Part shown: positions 45,480 to 57,075 of the stretch, one piece after another
Numbering within the stretch: the first letter of the stretch is position 1
Layout of the letters: the number at the start of each line of letters is the position of its first letter
Assembly: GCA_013248845.1 (NCBI GenBank)
Contig: WSQC01000006.1
Span: 496,001 to 560,000, forward strand
Source of the DNA: Passalora sequoiae
Lineage: Eukaryota > Ascomycota > Dothideomycetes > Mycosphaerellales > Mycosphaerellaceae
DNA length: 64,000 nucleotides
Direction: 5' to 3'
Notes under the pieces: generated by a model
The model's database searches: none
The model's input: only the letters and a program-made list of their open reading frames with translations
What the model was told of the DNA's origin: nothing
Translations under genes and position numbers: made by a program

Positions 45480-47794
45480 ATGATCGACTACCTTGTATAC
45501 GCGGCTTTGCTGCTCTCAAGCACAGTGCAATGTCTGACACTCCGCGATCAGTCGAGCACTCAGGTCTCGCAGAACACAGCTTTAGCACCGGATGCGGCAC
45601 GGTGGCCAGATGGCATTCACCTCAGCGTCGACTACTACCCTTCTCAGTGGCCCGAGTGGATGTGGGAATCAGACATAGCACGCATGCGAGACAGCAAAAT
45701 ATCTTTCGTGCGCGTCAACGAGTTTGACTGGTCGATCTTAGAGCCAGAAGAAGGCCAATACAACTTCACCTTGCTAGACAAGACTTTGGATCTCTTCCGA
45801 AAGTATGGCCTGCAAGCGATTGTTGGCACACCTACTGCTGCACCTCCAAATTGGCTCACCCAGAAGTACGACATCAGCTTTGTGGATCGTACCAACACCA
45901 CTCTACTTTTTGGCTCACGCAGGCATTACTCTCTGTCTTCATTTGATTATCGCGAGCAAAGTCGGAAGATCACCACGAAGCTGGCTCAACGATATGGCAA
46001 TCATTCTGCCGTTGTTGGATGGCAGCTCGACAAGTAGGCATCTGCAAATCAGGCTTTGTTGGTACTGCTAACCGCGGTATGCAGTGAGTTTGGCTGTCAT
46101 GATACAGTCCGCAGCTACGATAAGGACGCAAGGACACGATTCCGATCTTGGTTGCTGAGCAAGTATGGTACAATTGAGAACATGAACGAGGCGCAGGGTC
46201 GTGTCTTCTGGTCCTCGCAGTATGTATCGTTCGATGCGGTAGAGCCGCCGTTCCTGGAAGTGTATACCAATAATGAAGCGCATACGCTTGACTGGTATAC
46301 CTTCAGCTCGGATATGGTCGTAGACTTCGCGAGGGAGCAGACAGATATCATCCGGACATATTCACCGGACAAGTTCATCACAACCAATTTCATGGTTCTG
46401 TTCACGGTAAGTGCGAGGTTCGATCAGCTGCTTCACCACAGCTGACAGTTCATGGTCAGGACTTTGACCACTACAAATTCGCCCGCGATGTCGGCATCGA
46501 CATCGCAACCTTCGATCAATATGCTCTTGCAGGGACTAGTGCAGTCCCGCTGTCTGACAACGAACTAGCAAAGTACCTCCGCACTGGAGTTCCTGACCTC
46601 CAAGCTCTTAACCACGCACTATATCGTGGCATCTCCGGGGCGGCTTACAATCAGACCCATGGACCCTTTGGCGTGATGGAGATGCAGCCCGGCGTCCTGA
46701 ACTGGGAAACGTATCGTGTCTCGCCGCTGGATGGGATGGTACGACTCTGGACTCACGAAACTTTTGCAGCCTCTGGTGACATGGTCGGCTATTTCCGTTG
46801 GCGCCAGGTCCCTTATGCTCAAGAGCAAACACTTTCCGGCCTGTTCGTGTCCGACAATACTGAGGATGAGGGCTATACTGAGTCACAAGTCTTTGCTCAA
46901 GAAGATTTGCCAAAGCTACGCGAGCAGGTTCTCGATGCTGGACGGCAGGCGGATGTTGCGCTCGTGTTCGATTATACTTCTCAATGGGTCTGGGCTATCG
47001 AGCCGTATAGCGGGTCCTGGTCTGTTAAGGATGCGAGCTATACGGATGCTGTCCTGGCGTACACCGACTTGGTCTACACGTTCTATTCCGCCCTTCGCCG
47101 CCTCGGCCTCAACATCGATATCATCTCACCCGAGCAAGACATCTCGGCGTACAAGATGCTAGTAGTGCCCAGTCTCCCCATAATTCCGGACCAATTCGAT
47201 CAAGCACTGAACGAGTATTCTGGCACAGCCATCTTCGGTCCATCGACGGCTAGCAGAACTGCCAACTTCGCATACCCACCTGGCCTCGCCCCAGCTGCAG
47301 GTGCGCTTCGTGATCGACTACCGGCTAAAGTCACACGTATCGAGACACCGCCGACTTATGCCAACAGCGGTATATCCTATGCCGGCAAAACATACAACAT
47401 CTCAGCTCGGGAAGAGTGGATCCAGTGCAAGCGTGACAGCGCCACCAGTAATGTCACTGTGCAATATACTTCCCCCCATCGTCCAGGCAAACCAGCTGCT
47501 TGTGCTAAAGATGATATGCATTATCTTGCTTTCAACCCTCCTGTGGACTTCTTGGTATCCTATCTTGGTGATATGGCGGCCGAGGCTGGGATTGAGGATG
47601 TGGTTGGTAGGACGGTGGCTAAGAGAAATGACCTTGGTGCTACTTTGAGGCTGGCCAGGCGAGGAGATCTACTCTGGGCGATCAATTATGGTTGGGACGC
47701 GCAGGCTGTGCCGGATGTTGAGGGAGAGGTGATTATTGGCGAGGATGGAGATGTTCCTGGAGCTGGAGTCAAAGTATGGAAGCTCAGTGAATGA
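45480..47794 (+). CDS. Secreted GH42-type beta-galactosidase
   Basis: Exons 45,480-46,033, 46,085-46,406 and 46,460-47,794 (introns 51 and 53 nt) give 736 residues, as usual for GH42. An N-terminal signal peptide (MIDYLVYAALLLSSTVQC) implies secretion. The barrel begins with LSVDYYPSQWPEWMW. WQLDNEFG, split by intron 1, carries the acid/base Glu, and FGVMEMQPG carries the nucleophile Glu. A trimerisation-type middle domain and a small C-terminal beta domain follow. It should remove terminal beta-galactose from plant or other extracellular galactosides. GH42 is mainly bacterial, with scattered fungal members, so an old transfer is possible; the introns and codon use show it is settled in this genome. 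Confidence 0.93.
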
Positions 47795-47872
47795 GCTGCG
47801 TCTTTATTAGGGCTCGCTTAGTAGCTCGCTTCTTTACTCCGAGAGGTCTAAGTGCTTCGCGCGCTTCGACAC

Positions 47873-48592
47873 ATGCTATATCTGAAGATTGGACTTCATC
47901 TGTCATCGATGACGCAACATCTACTTAACGCGCTTGTTGCGGACATCGATACCAGCACGACCACAGAGGCCGGATTTTTCGACCTATCAGCTGAGATTCG
48001 CAATACCATCCACTACCTTGTTCTTACACATAAAGAACGCATCTGGGTCCGGAGACCTAATGGCGAAAGACTCCGTTGTACTCGTCCAATTTCTATCAGC
48101 ATCAGACTTCCTATCAACTTGCTCCGCAGCTGTCGACTCGTGTACAAAGAAGCCACACCGATGTTCCATGGCTGCAATCATTTCACAATATGGTTGCGGG
48201 ATACGGACGACTTCTTAACCGTCATCGGCAGATCAATCAAGTACATTTGACATATTCCATTCGAACCAATCGGTGAAGGTGCTTGTTCGAGGTCGCGGGT
48301 CTTCCGAAGAATGAGATTTGCGAGAGATCTACAAAGCCTGGAGATATCTGATCTAACAGCTTATTTCTAGACTTCTAAGACCCAAATGGTCGAGACACTT
48401 ACACCGCTGTTCCGACGATCGTACGAGACTCAAGGCCGGCGCAACGCAGGGCGCATCTTCGAGTTTCTGACATTATATGACTTTAGCGGCCATTGCAAAG
48501 CACGGACCTTCCGTGAGCTTGAGGAAATGAGAGTTCGAGCTAGAAAGTACACGGAGGATGTGTGGATAGAGCTGCGGCGAGTCTTGAAGTGA
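47873..48592 (+). pseudogene. 2EXR-like gene with two in-frame stops
   Basis: One reading frame runs from ATG 47,873 to TGA 48,590 with only two interruptions. The start has FFDLSAEIRNTIHYLVL and INLLRSCRLVYKEATPMFHG, the marks of the fungal 2EXR family of unknown function. After TGA at 48,248 the same frame continues HIPFEPIG and RFARDLQSLEISDL. After TAG at 48,368 it continues TSKTQMVETLTPLFRRSYE to the natural end. The flanking frame is fully preserved, so these are point nonsense mutations, not frameshifts. TAG fits TGG to TAG and TGA fits CGA to TGA. Only 57 bp separate the beta-galactosidase stop from the open frame, 78 bp from the ATG. Confidence 0.8.
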
Positions 48593-48811
48593 ATTTGCGT
48601 TGGCTGTTATAGCAGAACTCTATCACACGGACGATGCACGGTCGCATACAACAGCCTGATTGAAATGAGTCGTAGGATCTATCTATATGATTGTCTTTCT
48701 TCTGGGCGGAACTTTCCGCTGCGGTCGGACCGAGCCGGCACCCGCTAGCTGTCTGTTGTCCATACCGCGCCGCCTTGCTTCTTGATCTCTTGTAGCAAAG
48801 CAAAGCGCAAC

Positions 48812-49621
48812 ATGCAAGACGTCACTTACAACGTGATTGAGGCCAAAGGCATCGCTGTGCTCGGTGGAGGCTTGTCTGGGATCGTCGAGCTTCTAAGCGA
48901 TGGACTCGTCGTGAAATCGTCTTGGCCTGATTGGCGAGCACCACAAAGCCAAGCGGATCTGGAGTGTGAGGCACGCATACACTTCACACTTCAAGAGCGT
49001 CTAACGAAGGATCAATACTCGAAGAGATTCATTCGATTGATCTCATACAATCCTGATGACTCGACATTGATAATGGAACACGCATCAAATGGCACGCTGC
49101 GCGACTATCTTCGAAAACAAGCACACTTGGGGCAGACGGACAAATCGCGCCGATACTCTTGGATCCTTGCCATGGCTGAAGGAATGGCGATGCTACATAA
49201 ACACGGCGTCATCCATTGCGATTTCACACCACACAACATGCTCCTAGACCATCATTTGGAGCTCAAAATTGCCGACTTCGGAGGCAGCTCGATCGACGGA
49301 TCACGTCCTTCTGGCGCCGCAGGAGCACGTTTCGACCGGGGCAACATCGATTTGGAGACTGCAGAAATCGAGGACGACCTTTTCGCGCTTGGTTCAAGCA
49401 TCTTTGAGGTACTTACTAGCAGACCACCGTATGAGGATATAGCCACAGATCAGGTACGCGTTCTGCATTCACAGCGTCAGTTCGAAGACCTCACTGGGGT
49501 CGAGATGTCGGAAATCATCTTGGATTGTTGGCTCCTGAGGACCCGTTCGGCTGAGGCCGTCTACCAAAAAGTTCTCGCGGCGGGGCTACATTACAGCGAA
49601 GCATGCCACAGCAATGGCTAG
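48812..49621 (+). CDS. Small protein-kinase-like protein
   Basis: 269 residues, single exon from MQDVTYNV. A glycine loop LGGGLSGIV is followed by VVKSSWP with the ATP-binding Lys. LIMEHASNGTLRDYL is the hinge. The catalytic loop reads HCDFTPHNMLL where typical kinases have HRDLKxxN, so Asp and Asn are kept but Arg is Cys. ADFGGSS holds the metal-binding DFG. The domain is compact and ends shortly after the last helices. Many such small fungal kinases exist in variable copy number with unknown targets. Likely active, but lacking the Arg that supports activation-loop control. Confidence 0.8.
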   Translation: MQDVTYNVIEAKGIAVLGGGLSGIVELLSDGLVVKSSWPDWRAPQSQADLECEARIHFTLQERLTKDQYSKRFIRLISYNPDDSTLIMEHASNGTLRDYLRKQAHLGQTDKSRRYSWILAMAEGMAMLHKHGVIHCDFTPHNMLLDHHLELKIADFGGSSIDGSRPSGAAGARFDRGNIDLETAEIEDDLFALGSSIFEVLTSRPPYEDIATDQVRVLHSQRQFEDLTGVEMSEIILDCWLLRTRSAEAVYQKVLAAGLHYSEACHSNG

Positions 49622-51558
49622 ACCTCTGGAGAACAAGGTCACCATTCTAATCGCTCTAGTCGAAGTGCTTCTCCTGTGTTAGCGAGCGATCTTTCTCGTT
49701 CAGTCTTTTTCAATCCACCCTCGGTTATCTGTGAGAGTATCCCTTGTCACCGCAGTCTGAGCACTGATCCTTGCAAGTTGTTGACCCTGCGAATGATGTC
49801 TTGAGAGCATTCACAGTTCATGGAGTCTGGCTGGATTAATCAAGGCGCTGGGCACTTGCGGAGGTCATGTGCTGCATAATGCAATGCAACAACACTCAGT
49901 ACGTGGTGCAGGCATCATCTCCAAGTAGTACTCGAAGATGCTTCTGTCTTCGTCCCAAGCGCCGTGGCCTTCGCGAAAGGTCTCCGCTTCTCGCTCTGGC
50001 CTGACTCCACAAAAATGGAATGCTCTGCTTCGCATCCTGAGTCAACGCCTCGCCTGTGCTGACGATCACTGTTCTGTCAGGATGGCCTGTCTGCTCGAGG
50101 ACTTCGAATGGGTATCGCTGAGACGATGCGCGTCAAAGTCCAAGCTCGATCATGTGAAGATAAAAGGAAGTGAATATTGAAGTGAAGGCAAGGCAAATTT
50201 GACATCTATGCCCAAGGCTCTACTCAGGCAACATATCACCTCCATCAGTCATATTCAAGTTCCATGCCGCTCTGATCTCCCATGTCAAGCGTTCTTGCCG
50301 AACTGAGCTCGCCACAATAGCACGGAGGGACAAGATACCGTAGACCGTCGACTAGTCGTCGTCCAAAGGCTAGCCGGTCCAACTCCCACCCAACTCCCTA
50401 TCCTTCGCTCTGGCAATATCCAAACGTTGTTCCCAATCCGAACGTAACATCAACATGACCCGGTGGGTCGAAGTCCGGCTCTTCATTGTGGGTCTCTTGG
50501 TTGAGTATATACGAGCTTAGAGCGTGCTCGCCGTCGATATGAGCAGAACGGGGAACTTCTTCAGTTGAGAGCACAGCGAGGTGTCAAACATACCCGAGCA
50601 GCCATTCTATTACCCGCAGCAAACCCACTAAAATCGATATTAGTATCACATCGATCCAAAAGGCCCCATCCTTCAACAAACCGCAAGAACCGCCGAACCT
50701 ACTGCCCAAAAACTCCCGCGTGCTCTCTCATGTGTATACTGACACAACTCGCCACCCAATCCCCTCAACCGCACCGAATTCCACCATGCCTTCGCACAGA
50801 CATCGCAAGATCCGTATCGCCAGAAAGGATACCGTCCATCCATCCATACATCCGCAACGGGCAGCATCGTAAGTAGTTGGTCATCCGTATCCACACGCCA
50901 AAGGAGCAGACCTTCCCTTGCGTTCCAATGCATTCCACTCATCACCTCCACTTATCTTCCCACCTTGTATGTGAGGCTCGAGCGAGGATGCGGTGCGGTT
51001 CGGTGCGGCGCGGTGCGACGTGCAGCGGCAGCAGCAGTGAGTGAGCTTCATCGGTACATTGGGGTGTGCTCTCTCATTGAGCGGAGCCTTCCTTGTCTAA
51101 AATGGCTATGCGCGCGTTCCACAAATCGCGCAAGCGCCATAGGTTCGCATTCGATGGTCTGATGGAGCATTGCAGAGCAAGACATGCATAATAAGACAGC
51201 AGAGGGTACCTCTTCCGGTGTTTTGCAGCGGCATGCGGATTTTGCGCGATTCATTCTTGTTCAATTACTGTCGCATATTGGATATTCATCAACTTTATCT
51301 CAAATTGTCTGGTTCTGCCATTTGGTTCACGGGCTTCACTTATGCAATGGCTTCGTACATTATGCTATACATGCCAACCAAAGGCAGCCGAATTTCCTGG
51401 CTCGCTGTATGATCGTTGTCACGGCCGTTTAGATACATCCATTTTGATTTTGCGAGATGGGTATTTCCCAGATCACTTTCAAATCCCCGCCAACCGCTCC
51501 ATATTCCGCACGCCAATATGCCCAAAAACGCCGTTCCTACAAGCGAGTCGAGGACACA
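49622..51558. other. 1.9-kb interval without a firm gene
   Basis: No family recognised. A frame near 49,930-50,050 (VLEDASVFVPSAVAFAKGLR) looks weakly coding. At about 50,988-51,045 there is a GC-rich run of CGGTGCGG-like units and CAG triplets. Confidence 0.3.
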
Positions 51559-52731
51559 CTACGCCCAATCTTCTACAACAACTCGGGGCTTCAGCGGCAT
51601 GCTGTTGCGCGCCGTGGAAGGCGTGGGCTTGCGGAGCCTGAGCACTTTGCAAAGTAATCGTTCGGCGGGTAAGAGGACGTTCCATAACCGGTTGCTAAAG
51701 AAGCATATTGTGACCGAGAAAGTGGCTACGACCGCATCGAGGTAATAATGGTTCGCGGTAGCGACGATGACGCTTAGCACCAGTGTAGGGTATATGACAC
51801 CAGCCACAAAGTAGACCACGCTCATGACACTTCTCCACCACCTGCTTGTCCGGCTGGCAGCCACGCTCGCCCTTCGCCCGAAGCATGTCGCCAGGACTCC
51901 ACTCTGGTATAAGAAGGTGCAGCCGACGACAAAGGCGTATGTGAAGTGCAACGACGGCATCGCAGCCAACTGGTTGACATTGGAGCCGCCTGTCCAGACG
52001 GACTCGGCGTGATCTTGTCGGACGGTATCGCGGAAGCCGAAGGACTCTGGGAGCAGCCTCGGTGGCATGCAGGGGTAGAAGGAGAAGATGAAGAATGCCG
52101 CAAAGTTGCCTAGCGTCATGGTTCTGCGGACGATGGCGAAGGTGTCGTGCGAGGGTGCGACATTGTAATACCACGAGAGGAAAGCGACAGTCCCAGGGAT
52201 ATGGACCAGTGAGTATATTTGATTGAAGAAACTCAGTATCATAAGATGTCCGTTCAGAAAGAATTGCTGGAAGGCGACCTCGGTGACGGGGAAGAATATG
52301 CTGAGCGGTGTGTCGTGCTCGATGGTCAGGATGTCGATGCCATGTTGCTGAGCCAGCTCGGTGACCTGATTCTGTCCATCGTATCTCGAGTAGACGGCCG
52401 CGCCGATCTTCTTGGTCATTGCATATGCCACATAGTTGAGAGCCCAGTAGAACATCTCGACCAAGAAGGGGAACTTTTGCAGGACACGACTGGGCCAGTT
52501 CATGCTCGCCGGAGAGACTTCCTCTTCCCACGACGACGGTGAGATGCCTCGTTGCGCGTCGACGCTGTTCTTGGGCCTGTCTGGACTCGTGGATCTCGAC
52601 GATGAACGACTCTCCTCGTATCCGCCATTTTGGTGCTTGATCAGCGATTCGCTGGAAGCGTCGGATTGCACTCTTCGAGAAGGCACGATGCTGAAACTCC
52701 GATCTCGGTTAAAGTATAAGGAAGAGAGCAT
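51559..52731 (-). CDS. PAP2/AUR1-type membrane protein (inositolphosphotransferase-like)
   Basis: 390 residues from MLSSLYFN; the frame is open a little further but without ATG. A hydrophilic Ser-rich N terminus (about 90 residues) precedes several membrane helices (MFYWALNYVAYA, LMILSFFNQIYSL, AAFFIFSFYPCMPP, VVYFVAGVIYPTLVLSVIVA). AAMPSLHFTYA holds the PAP2 signature His, and ATANHYYLDAV holds the second His and Asp, as in AUR1-type enzymes. It probably acts in lipid phosphate or phosphoinositol head-group exchange at ER/Golgi membranes. The C-terminal tail is basic. Closest named relatives are the fungal PAP2 'aureobasidin-resistance' group; the true substrate is not deducible. Confidence 0.85.
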   Translation of the reverse strand: MLSSLYFNRDRSFSIVPSRRVQSDASSESLIKHQNGGYEESRSSSRSTSPDRPKNSVDAQRGISPSSWEEEVSPASMNWPSRVLQKFPFLVEMFYWALNYVAYAMTKKIGAAVYSRYDGQNQVTELAQQHGIDILTIEHDTPLSIFFPVTEVAFQQFFLNGHLMILSFFNQIYSLVHIPGTVAFLSWYYNVAPSHDTFAIVRRTMTLGNFAAFFIFSFYPCMPPRLLPESFGFRDTVRQDHAESVWTGGSNVNQLAAMPSLHFTYAFVVGCTFLYQSGVLATCFGRRASVAASRTSRWWRSVMSVVYFVAGVIYPTLVLSVIVATANHYYLDAVVATFSVTICFFSNRLWNVLLPAERLLCKVLRLRKPTPSTARNSMPLKPRVVVEDWA

Positions 52732-55460
52732 GATTGTGACGACCAACTGTTGAATGACATGTTAGCAAGACCCAGATGCTGAAACAGGTTGTTTACTGCA
52801 CAAGACAGAGAGGGTGGGTGAGACTGACGGCAGGCTCGAACCAGGCTCGCGCTTCCGACTGCGGCTTGCCGAGATCTGGCATTGTGCTATTGTTCGCCAT
52901 CTTCGCCTCGAGATATCGCCGCTCCTGAACGAGTATTCTACTGTCCACCGCCTCTTGAAATGTGTATCGAGGGTGAGGGTATGTTCGGTAGTCGAAGGGG
53001 ACGGAGCGACCGGAAGAGGCGGAACAATGCTCGGGCTTATGCTCGTGATCGAGTACAAAGAGAGCGGGTTGATTAAAGGTATAGACACAAAAGGCTGCAG
53101 ACCATGATAATAGGTGGTGAAGCAGAAGAGCAGAAGAGGGTGTCGGGGGGAGGGAAGAGAGTTTAGAAGTGTTTGTATATGAACAGGGAAAGGAGAGTTG
53201 GAGGTGTTGGCGGAGTGGTCGCGTGTGGCAGTTGGAGGGCCCGGCGACTAGTTCAGCCGTCGCCCCGAGCTAGACAAGCCACCAAAATCCCTGCCAATTT
53301 ACACTTATGCCGTCAATCCGCGCGCATTATTCATATTATTATTACTGTACACTGATTACTTGCATAATAATGCATCCAAATGTATACACAGCCCTCAACG
53401 CCACCAAGACGTTTTCGTCGACTCTCCGGATAGTGGAGGATTGCATGTGGTACGGGTACACACACAGGAACAATACTGCTGTACCTGGAATACATATCTT
53501 ATCATACACGTACATGACAGGTCGCAGCATGCTGCTCTGTTGGCTTCCGTGACATACGCTCGTCATGCTGCAGCACTCATCGAAGCAGCTGTGACATAAC
53601 TTAAACAGTAATCCGGATGGTCGGTGCAAAGTAGGAGCACTAGCCGCTAGCATAATCACCCAATCGTGGGTGTTATTGCCATCAGGTCAGCATGATAGAC
53701 TTTGCTGCGCCATCCTTGGCGCAGTCCAGCACGCGACCACAGAAACACTTCCAACAGCCAGCCCACTTCGGCGCTATTTGCGACCAACGATACACGCTGA
53801 GCCCTGGTAATCACAGTCCGAATGTACCTTTCCGGCGTGTCCTCAAGCAGGATCACGCACGACCTGAGCAGGATATGCACTTCTGTCAGCAGCCCTAATC
53901 ATAACAAAGCACAGAGCTTGGGCGATCAGAGACATGTTCCCGTCCCACGGTTCGCACGCGTTGTGGAGCAGTCGATAATAACCCCCTCCTCATTCCTGTG
54001 CTCCTTCGTGCTGCATCTCCCCGTCAGCTGATGCGCTGTCACGGGAAAGTCTGACATTCCTTCCACTGCCAAGGCCGAACGGGCTCGATCTACGAACTGC
54101 CAGTATTTGACCGCAGATGGATACTCGTAATGTTGACCACATCACGTCGAGGTCGATTCGTGAGATACTAGGCTCGAAAGGAAAAGTTGAAGAGTGAAAT
54201 CAGAATGCAAATGCGCTTCCACACGGTCTTGAAGTGATTAGGATCTATCCGGCTGATTTCGCCTTCTCCACTCCTCTCCTCTGCTGAAGAATGCTCGGAG
54301 CGAAGGTTTTTCCGAAAGACTGCTCGCATTCGCACCGAAAACGCTCAATATTGGAACGGCTCTCTTCGCCATCCATCTCGATGAAACACTCGCGTATCGT
54401 AGCTTCCACTGCCGTCGCATTCCTCAAGCCAATGCGCCGAAGTCAAGATACAATGCATGTCGCTGGCGCGCTACAACTTCTGGGACAATGCTATTGCACC
54501 ACCCACCCTATAACGCAAGGACTTCATTGTCTGCTGTCGACGGCGCGCTCGACAAATACCACAACGAGATTTCTGGTCGACCATATTGCTTTCCTTGGAC
54601 CGTGACTGTAGCGTGCGTAGTGTCTAACGCATTGGAGCGAAATAAGTCCATGACCCCACACGACATGGTGAACATGCATCACTAACCACATGGAAATATG
54701 GTGTAGGCGTCAGTGGCACATTACTGAGCGAGAAGTCGCAGCCTTCCGTCGCTGGGTGGAGGCGTATGTCGGTACAGTCGATCTTTTGAGTGCGAAGGTC
54801 AAGGTCACTCACACTTATAAAAGTCCTTGGGTTGGGTGTAAGTTGTTGGCAGTAATAGTGATCGTGTGGTCGTACTACACGTCACGTGGTGCATGTTCTG
54901 GGACTCTGAGGAATAGAGAGGGCTTGGCAAAAGTATTGTATGTCATCTTCATCAACCCTTCTTTCAATGTTATGCGCCAGTTCATCTCCACCAGCTCTTC
55001 TCTCGAAACCGCTACATCAAATTCACTACCCGAATTGCCCGAGCGCTTTCCCTTCTAAGCATCCACCTCTAGCCTCTCTATCGACCCTTCCTTCCCGCTT
55101 CCCGAACTTCCCATGCTCACTCCCTCTAACAACAATTATTCCCAAAGCCTGTACTCGCCTGCATCATGTGACTGGTGCCTCAGCTTCCGTAAGTTGGGTT
55201 TTTGTTGATGGTCAAGCCAAGGCTATTGGAAGACGGGCGACACAAAAGTATTAACGAGACATGAAACTCTGAAGGTACAGATCTCGCACCAAGATGAGAC
55301 TAATGAGCGAGGGGCAACAATGATGCCGCTTCATCTTGGCGGCCTCATCGCTACTATTGCCCAGCCTCGAGTCTGAGAATCTGAGAAGAAGTCCTGATTA
55401 TTGGAAAAAGGCTTTCGTTTCTCGTCTCTCGTCTGCAGGGCACCCCCAATGACTACCTCG
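52732..55460. other. 2.7-kb interval without a firm gene
   Basis: Left part is the promoter of the PAP2-type gene. A minus frame at 52,762-53,088 is Ser/Pro-rich and could be leader. Farther right, short frames (for example minus 54,245-54,427 with ECFIEMDGEESRSNIERF) show no family. Nothing else supportable. Confidence 0.3.
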
Positions 55461-56409
55461 TTAAGCTGCAGTCCCATTTTCCGGGGCTAGCCTTCCTGTA
55501 AACAAATCGACCAATATGGAGTTGTTCTCTTCCAGCGCTAAGTCCAAGGCAGACGGCCTTGTCAACCTCCCGGCCTGGAGCATTAACTGGTGTGGATCGG
55601 CGCCGTGTCTTAGCAATGCCTCTCCAACCAGGATGTTTCCATTCGCCGATGCGATATGTAATGCAGTCGGTAGTTTGCGCAGCCCTCTCCATCGGTATGC
55701 CGTCGGATTGTGGAAGCGATACGCGCTGATAGACGCTCCCTTCTTTGCTAGTTCTGCAACCAGATCTGCACCTTCGAATTGATTGACCCGCTCTGCTGCG
55801 CAGTGCAGTAGGTTACCATGTGCAAGATCGGTTCCCTGATCTATTAGAAACCGCACGACGTCCATATTGCCGCGTGCGATTGCTGTCGAAAGCGGTGACT
55901 CGTCGAGCCTGGATCGAGCGTTCACGTTAGCTCCACGCTGGATTAGAAACTGCATAAAGCTTAGATCATCCACGGCAAAGCTGCATCTGTTTAGTGATGG
56001 TCGAAAGGCAGACATACCAAAGCTCAACTTACTCGAGTGGTGAAAGATCCAGTCCCACTCGCGTATCGATACCCCATCCAAAGTCTAGAAGCACAGAGAG
56101 ACTCTCGTGATCCTTGCGTTCGAGGGCAGTTTCCATTACGCTGTCGTTGATTTCCTTGTCAACCTCCAGGAGTATCCTTAGCATATCCGGCTTCCCGATC
56201 GATATGGCTAATCGTTTGGAAGCTATAGAGGGCGCGCCCTCCATCGAGCTCATAGTCGCGCGCACCAAAGCGCCATCGTCGTTGCGAATGGCGCTGTCGA
56301 GGGTATCCTCGAGTGACGTGTCAAGGTTGAGCTCTCTATGAAGACCATCGATAGCACTTTGAAAGGCATCAACATGGCCGTGAGTCGCCGAAGAGCTACG
56401 GGCCATCAT
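55461..56409 (-). CDS. Ankyrin-repeat protein
   Basis: Exons 56,409-56,033 and 55,986-55,461 (intron 46 nt, GTAAGT...AACAG, phase 2) give 300 residues. The N-terminal half is helical with degenerate repeats (MLRILLEVDKEINDSVMETA, SLSVLLDFG). The second exon holds clear ankyrin units: FLIQRGANVNARSRLDESPL, VVRFLIDQGTDLAHGNLLH, TALHIASANGNILVGEALL and RHGADPH. Ankyrin repeats bind partner proteins; no catalytic domain is present. A partner cannot be predicted. Confidence 0.9.
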
Positions 56410-56481
56410 GGTGTAAAGACAGGCTGTAGGTGAAGGTGAACATCGATGTCAATATAAGAAGAAGAGTGTTGACACGAGCCC

Positions 56482-56490
56482 TAATATATA
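56482..56490 (-). promoter_or_regulatory. TATA-like box of the ankyrin gene
   Basis: On the minus strand TATATATTA lies about 75-80 bases before the ATG at 56,409. Confidence 0.4.
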
Positions 56491-57075
56491 TTCGCGCCAA
56501 GTCGCCCTCTTCGGCTAGACCGTGAGAGGTGGGGTTTCGTTAATCGTCATGCTGCTCGCGTAGGAATAGATTTGTCGAGACCTCTCTAAGTGCCCTGTAT
56601 TACTTAGATTCCCTCATGCCGTCCCACTGTCATCTTAGAGACTTCTCCTATGCATCTTCTACGCACACACATCAACTCAACTCCCGAGTGACCAAAAAAG
56701 CTTCATGCTCGTACTGGACAAGTCCAACGAAAGCGAGATCTACGTCTGCCGCTTCTAATACCAAAAAGCTATCCTATCTTCTGCGAGCACGAGTCTTGCT
56801 CTCACACCAAGGATGCTGACCTCACCTCTTGAGGTGCGCGCGTAGTCAAGCGCATGCGACGGTATACTCACGAAGAGCGTTGCGCTGTTCCTACCAGCTG
56901 TACAAGGGCTCACCCACATGTACACTCGTCCTTATTATAATATGGTGCCCGCCAGTTTATGGCAGACACACTTCCATCATGGTTAAAGCTGCCGCATTTC
57001 TCTCTCACCGATCATCACTCATTCATGGAATTTCGTCCTGCAGCTGGGTAGACTTGCACAAATGACGAAGTATTC
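56491..57075. other. Intergenic region
   Basis: Upstream of the ankyrin gene and downstream of the phosphoesterase gene. No gene recognised. Confidence 0.4.

Noticed and set aside
51695..52531. 278-codon minus-strand frame overlapping the PAP2-type gene
   Set aside because: Shifted frame of the same strand; the PAP2 signature His and Asp lie in the other frame.
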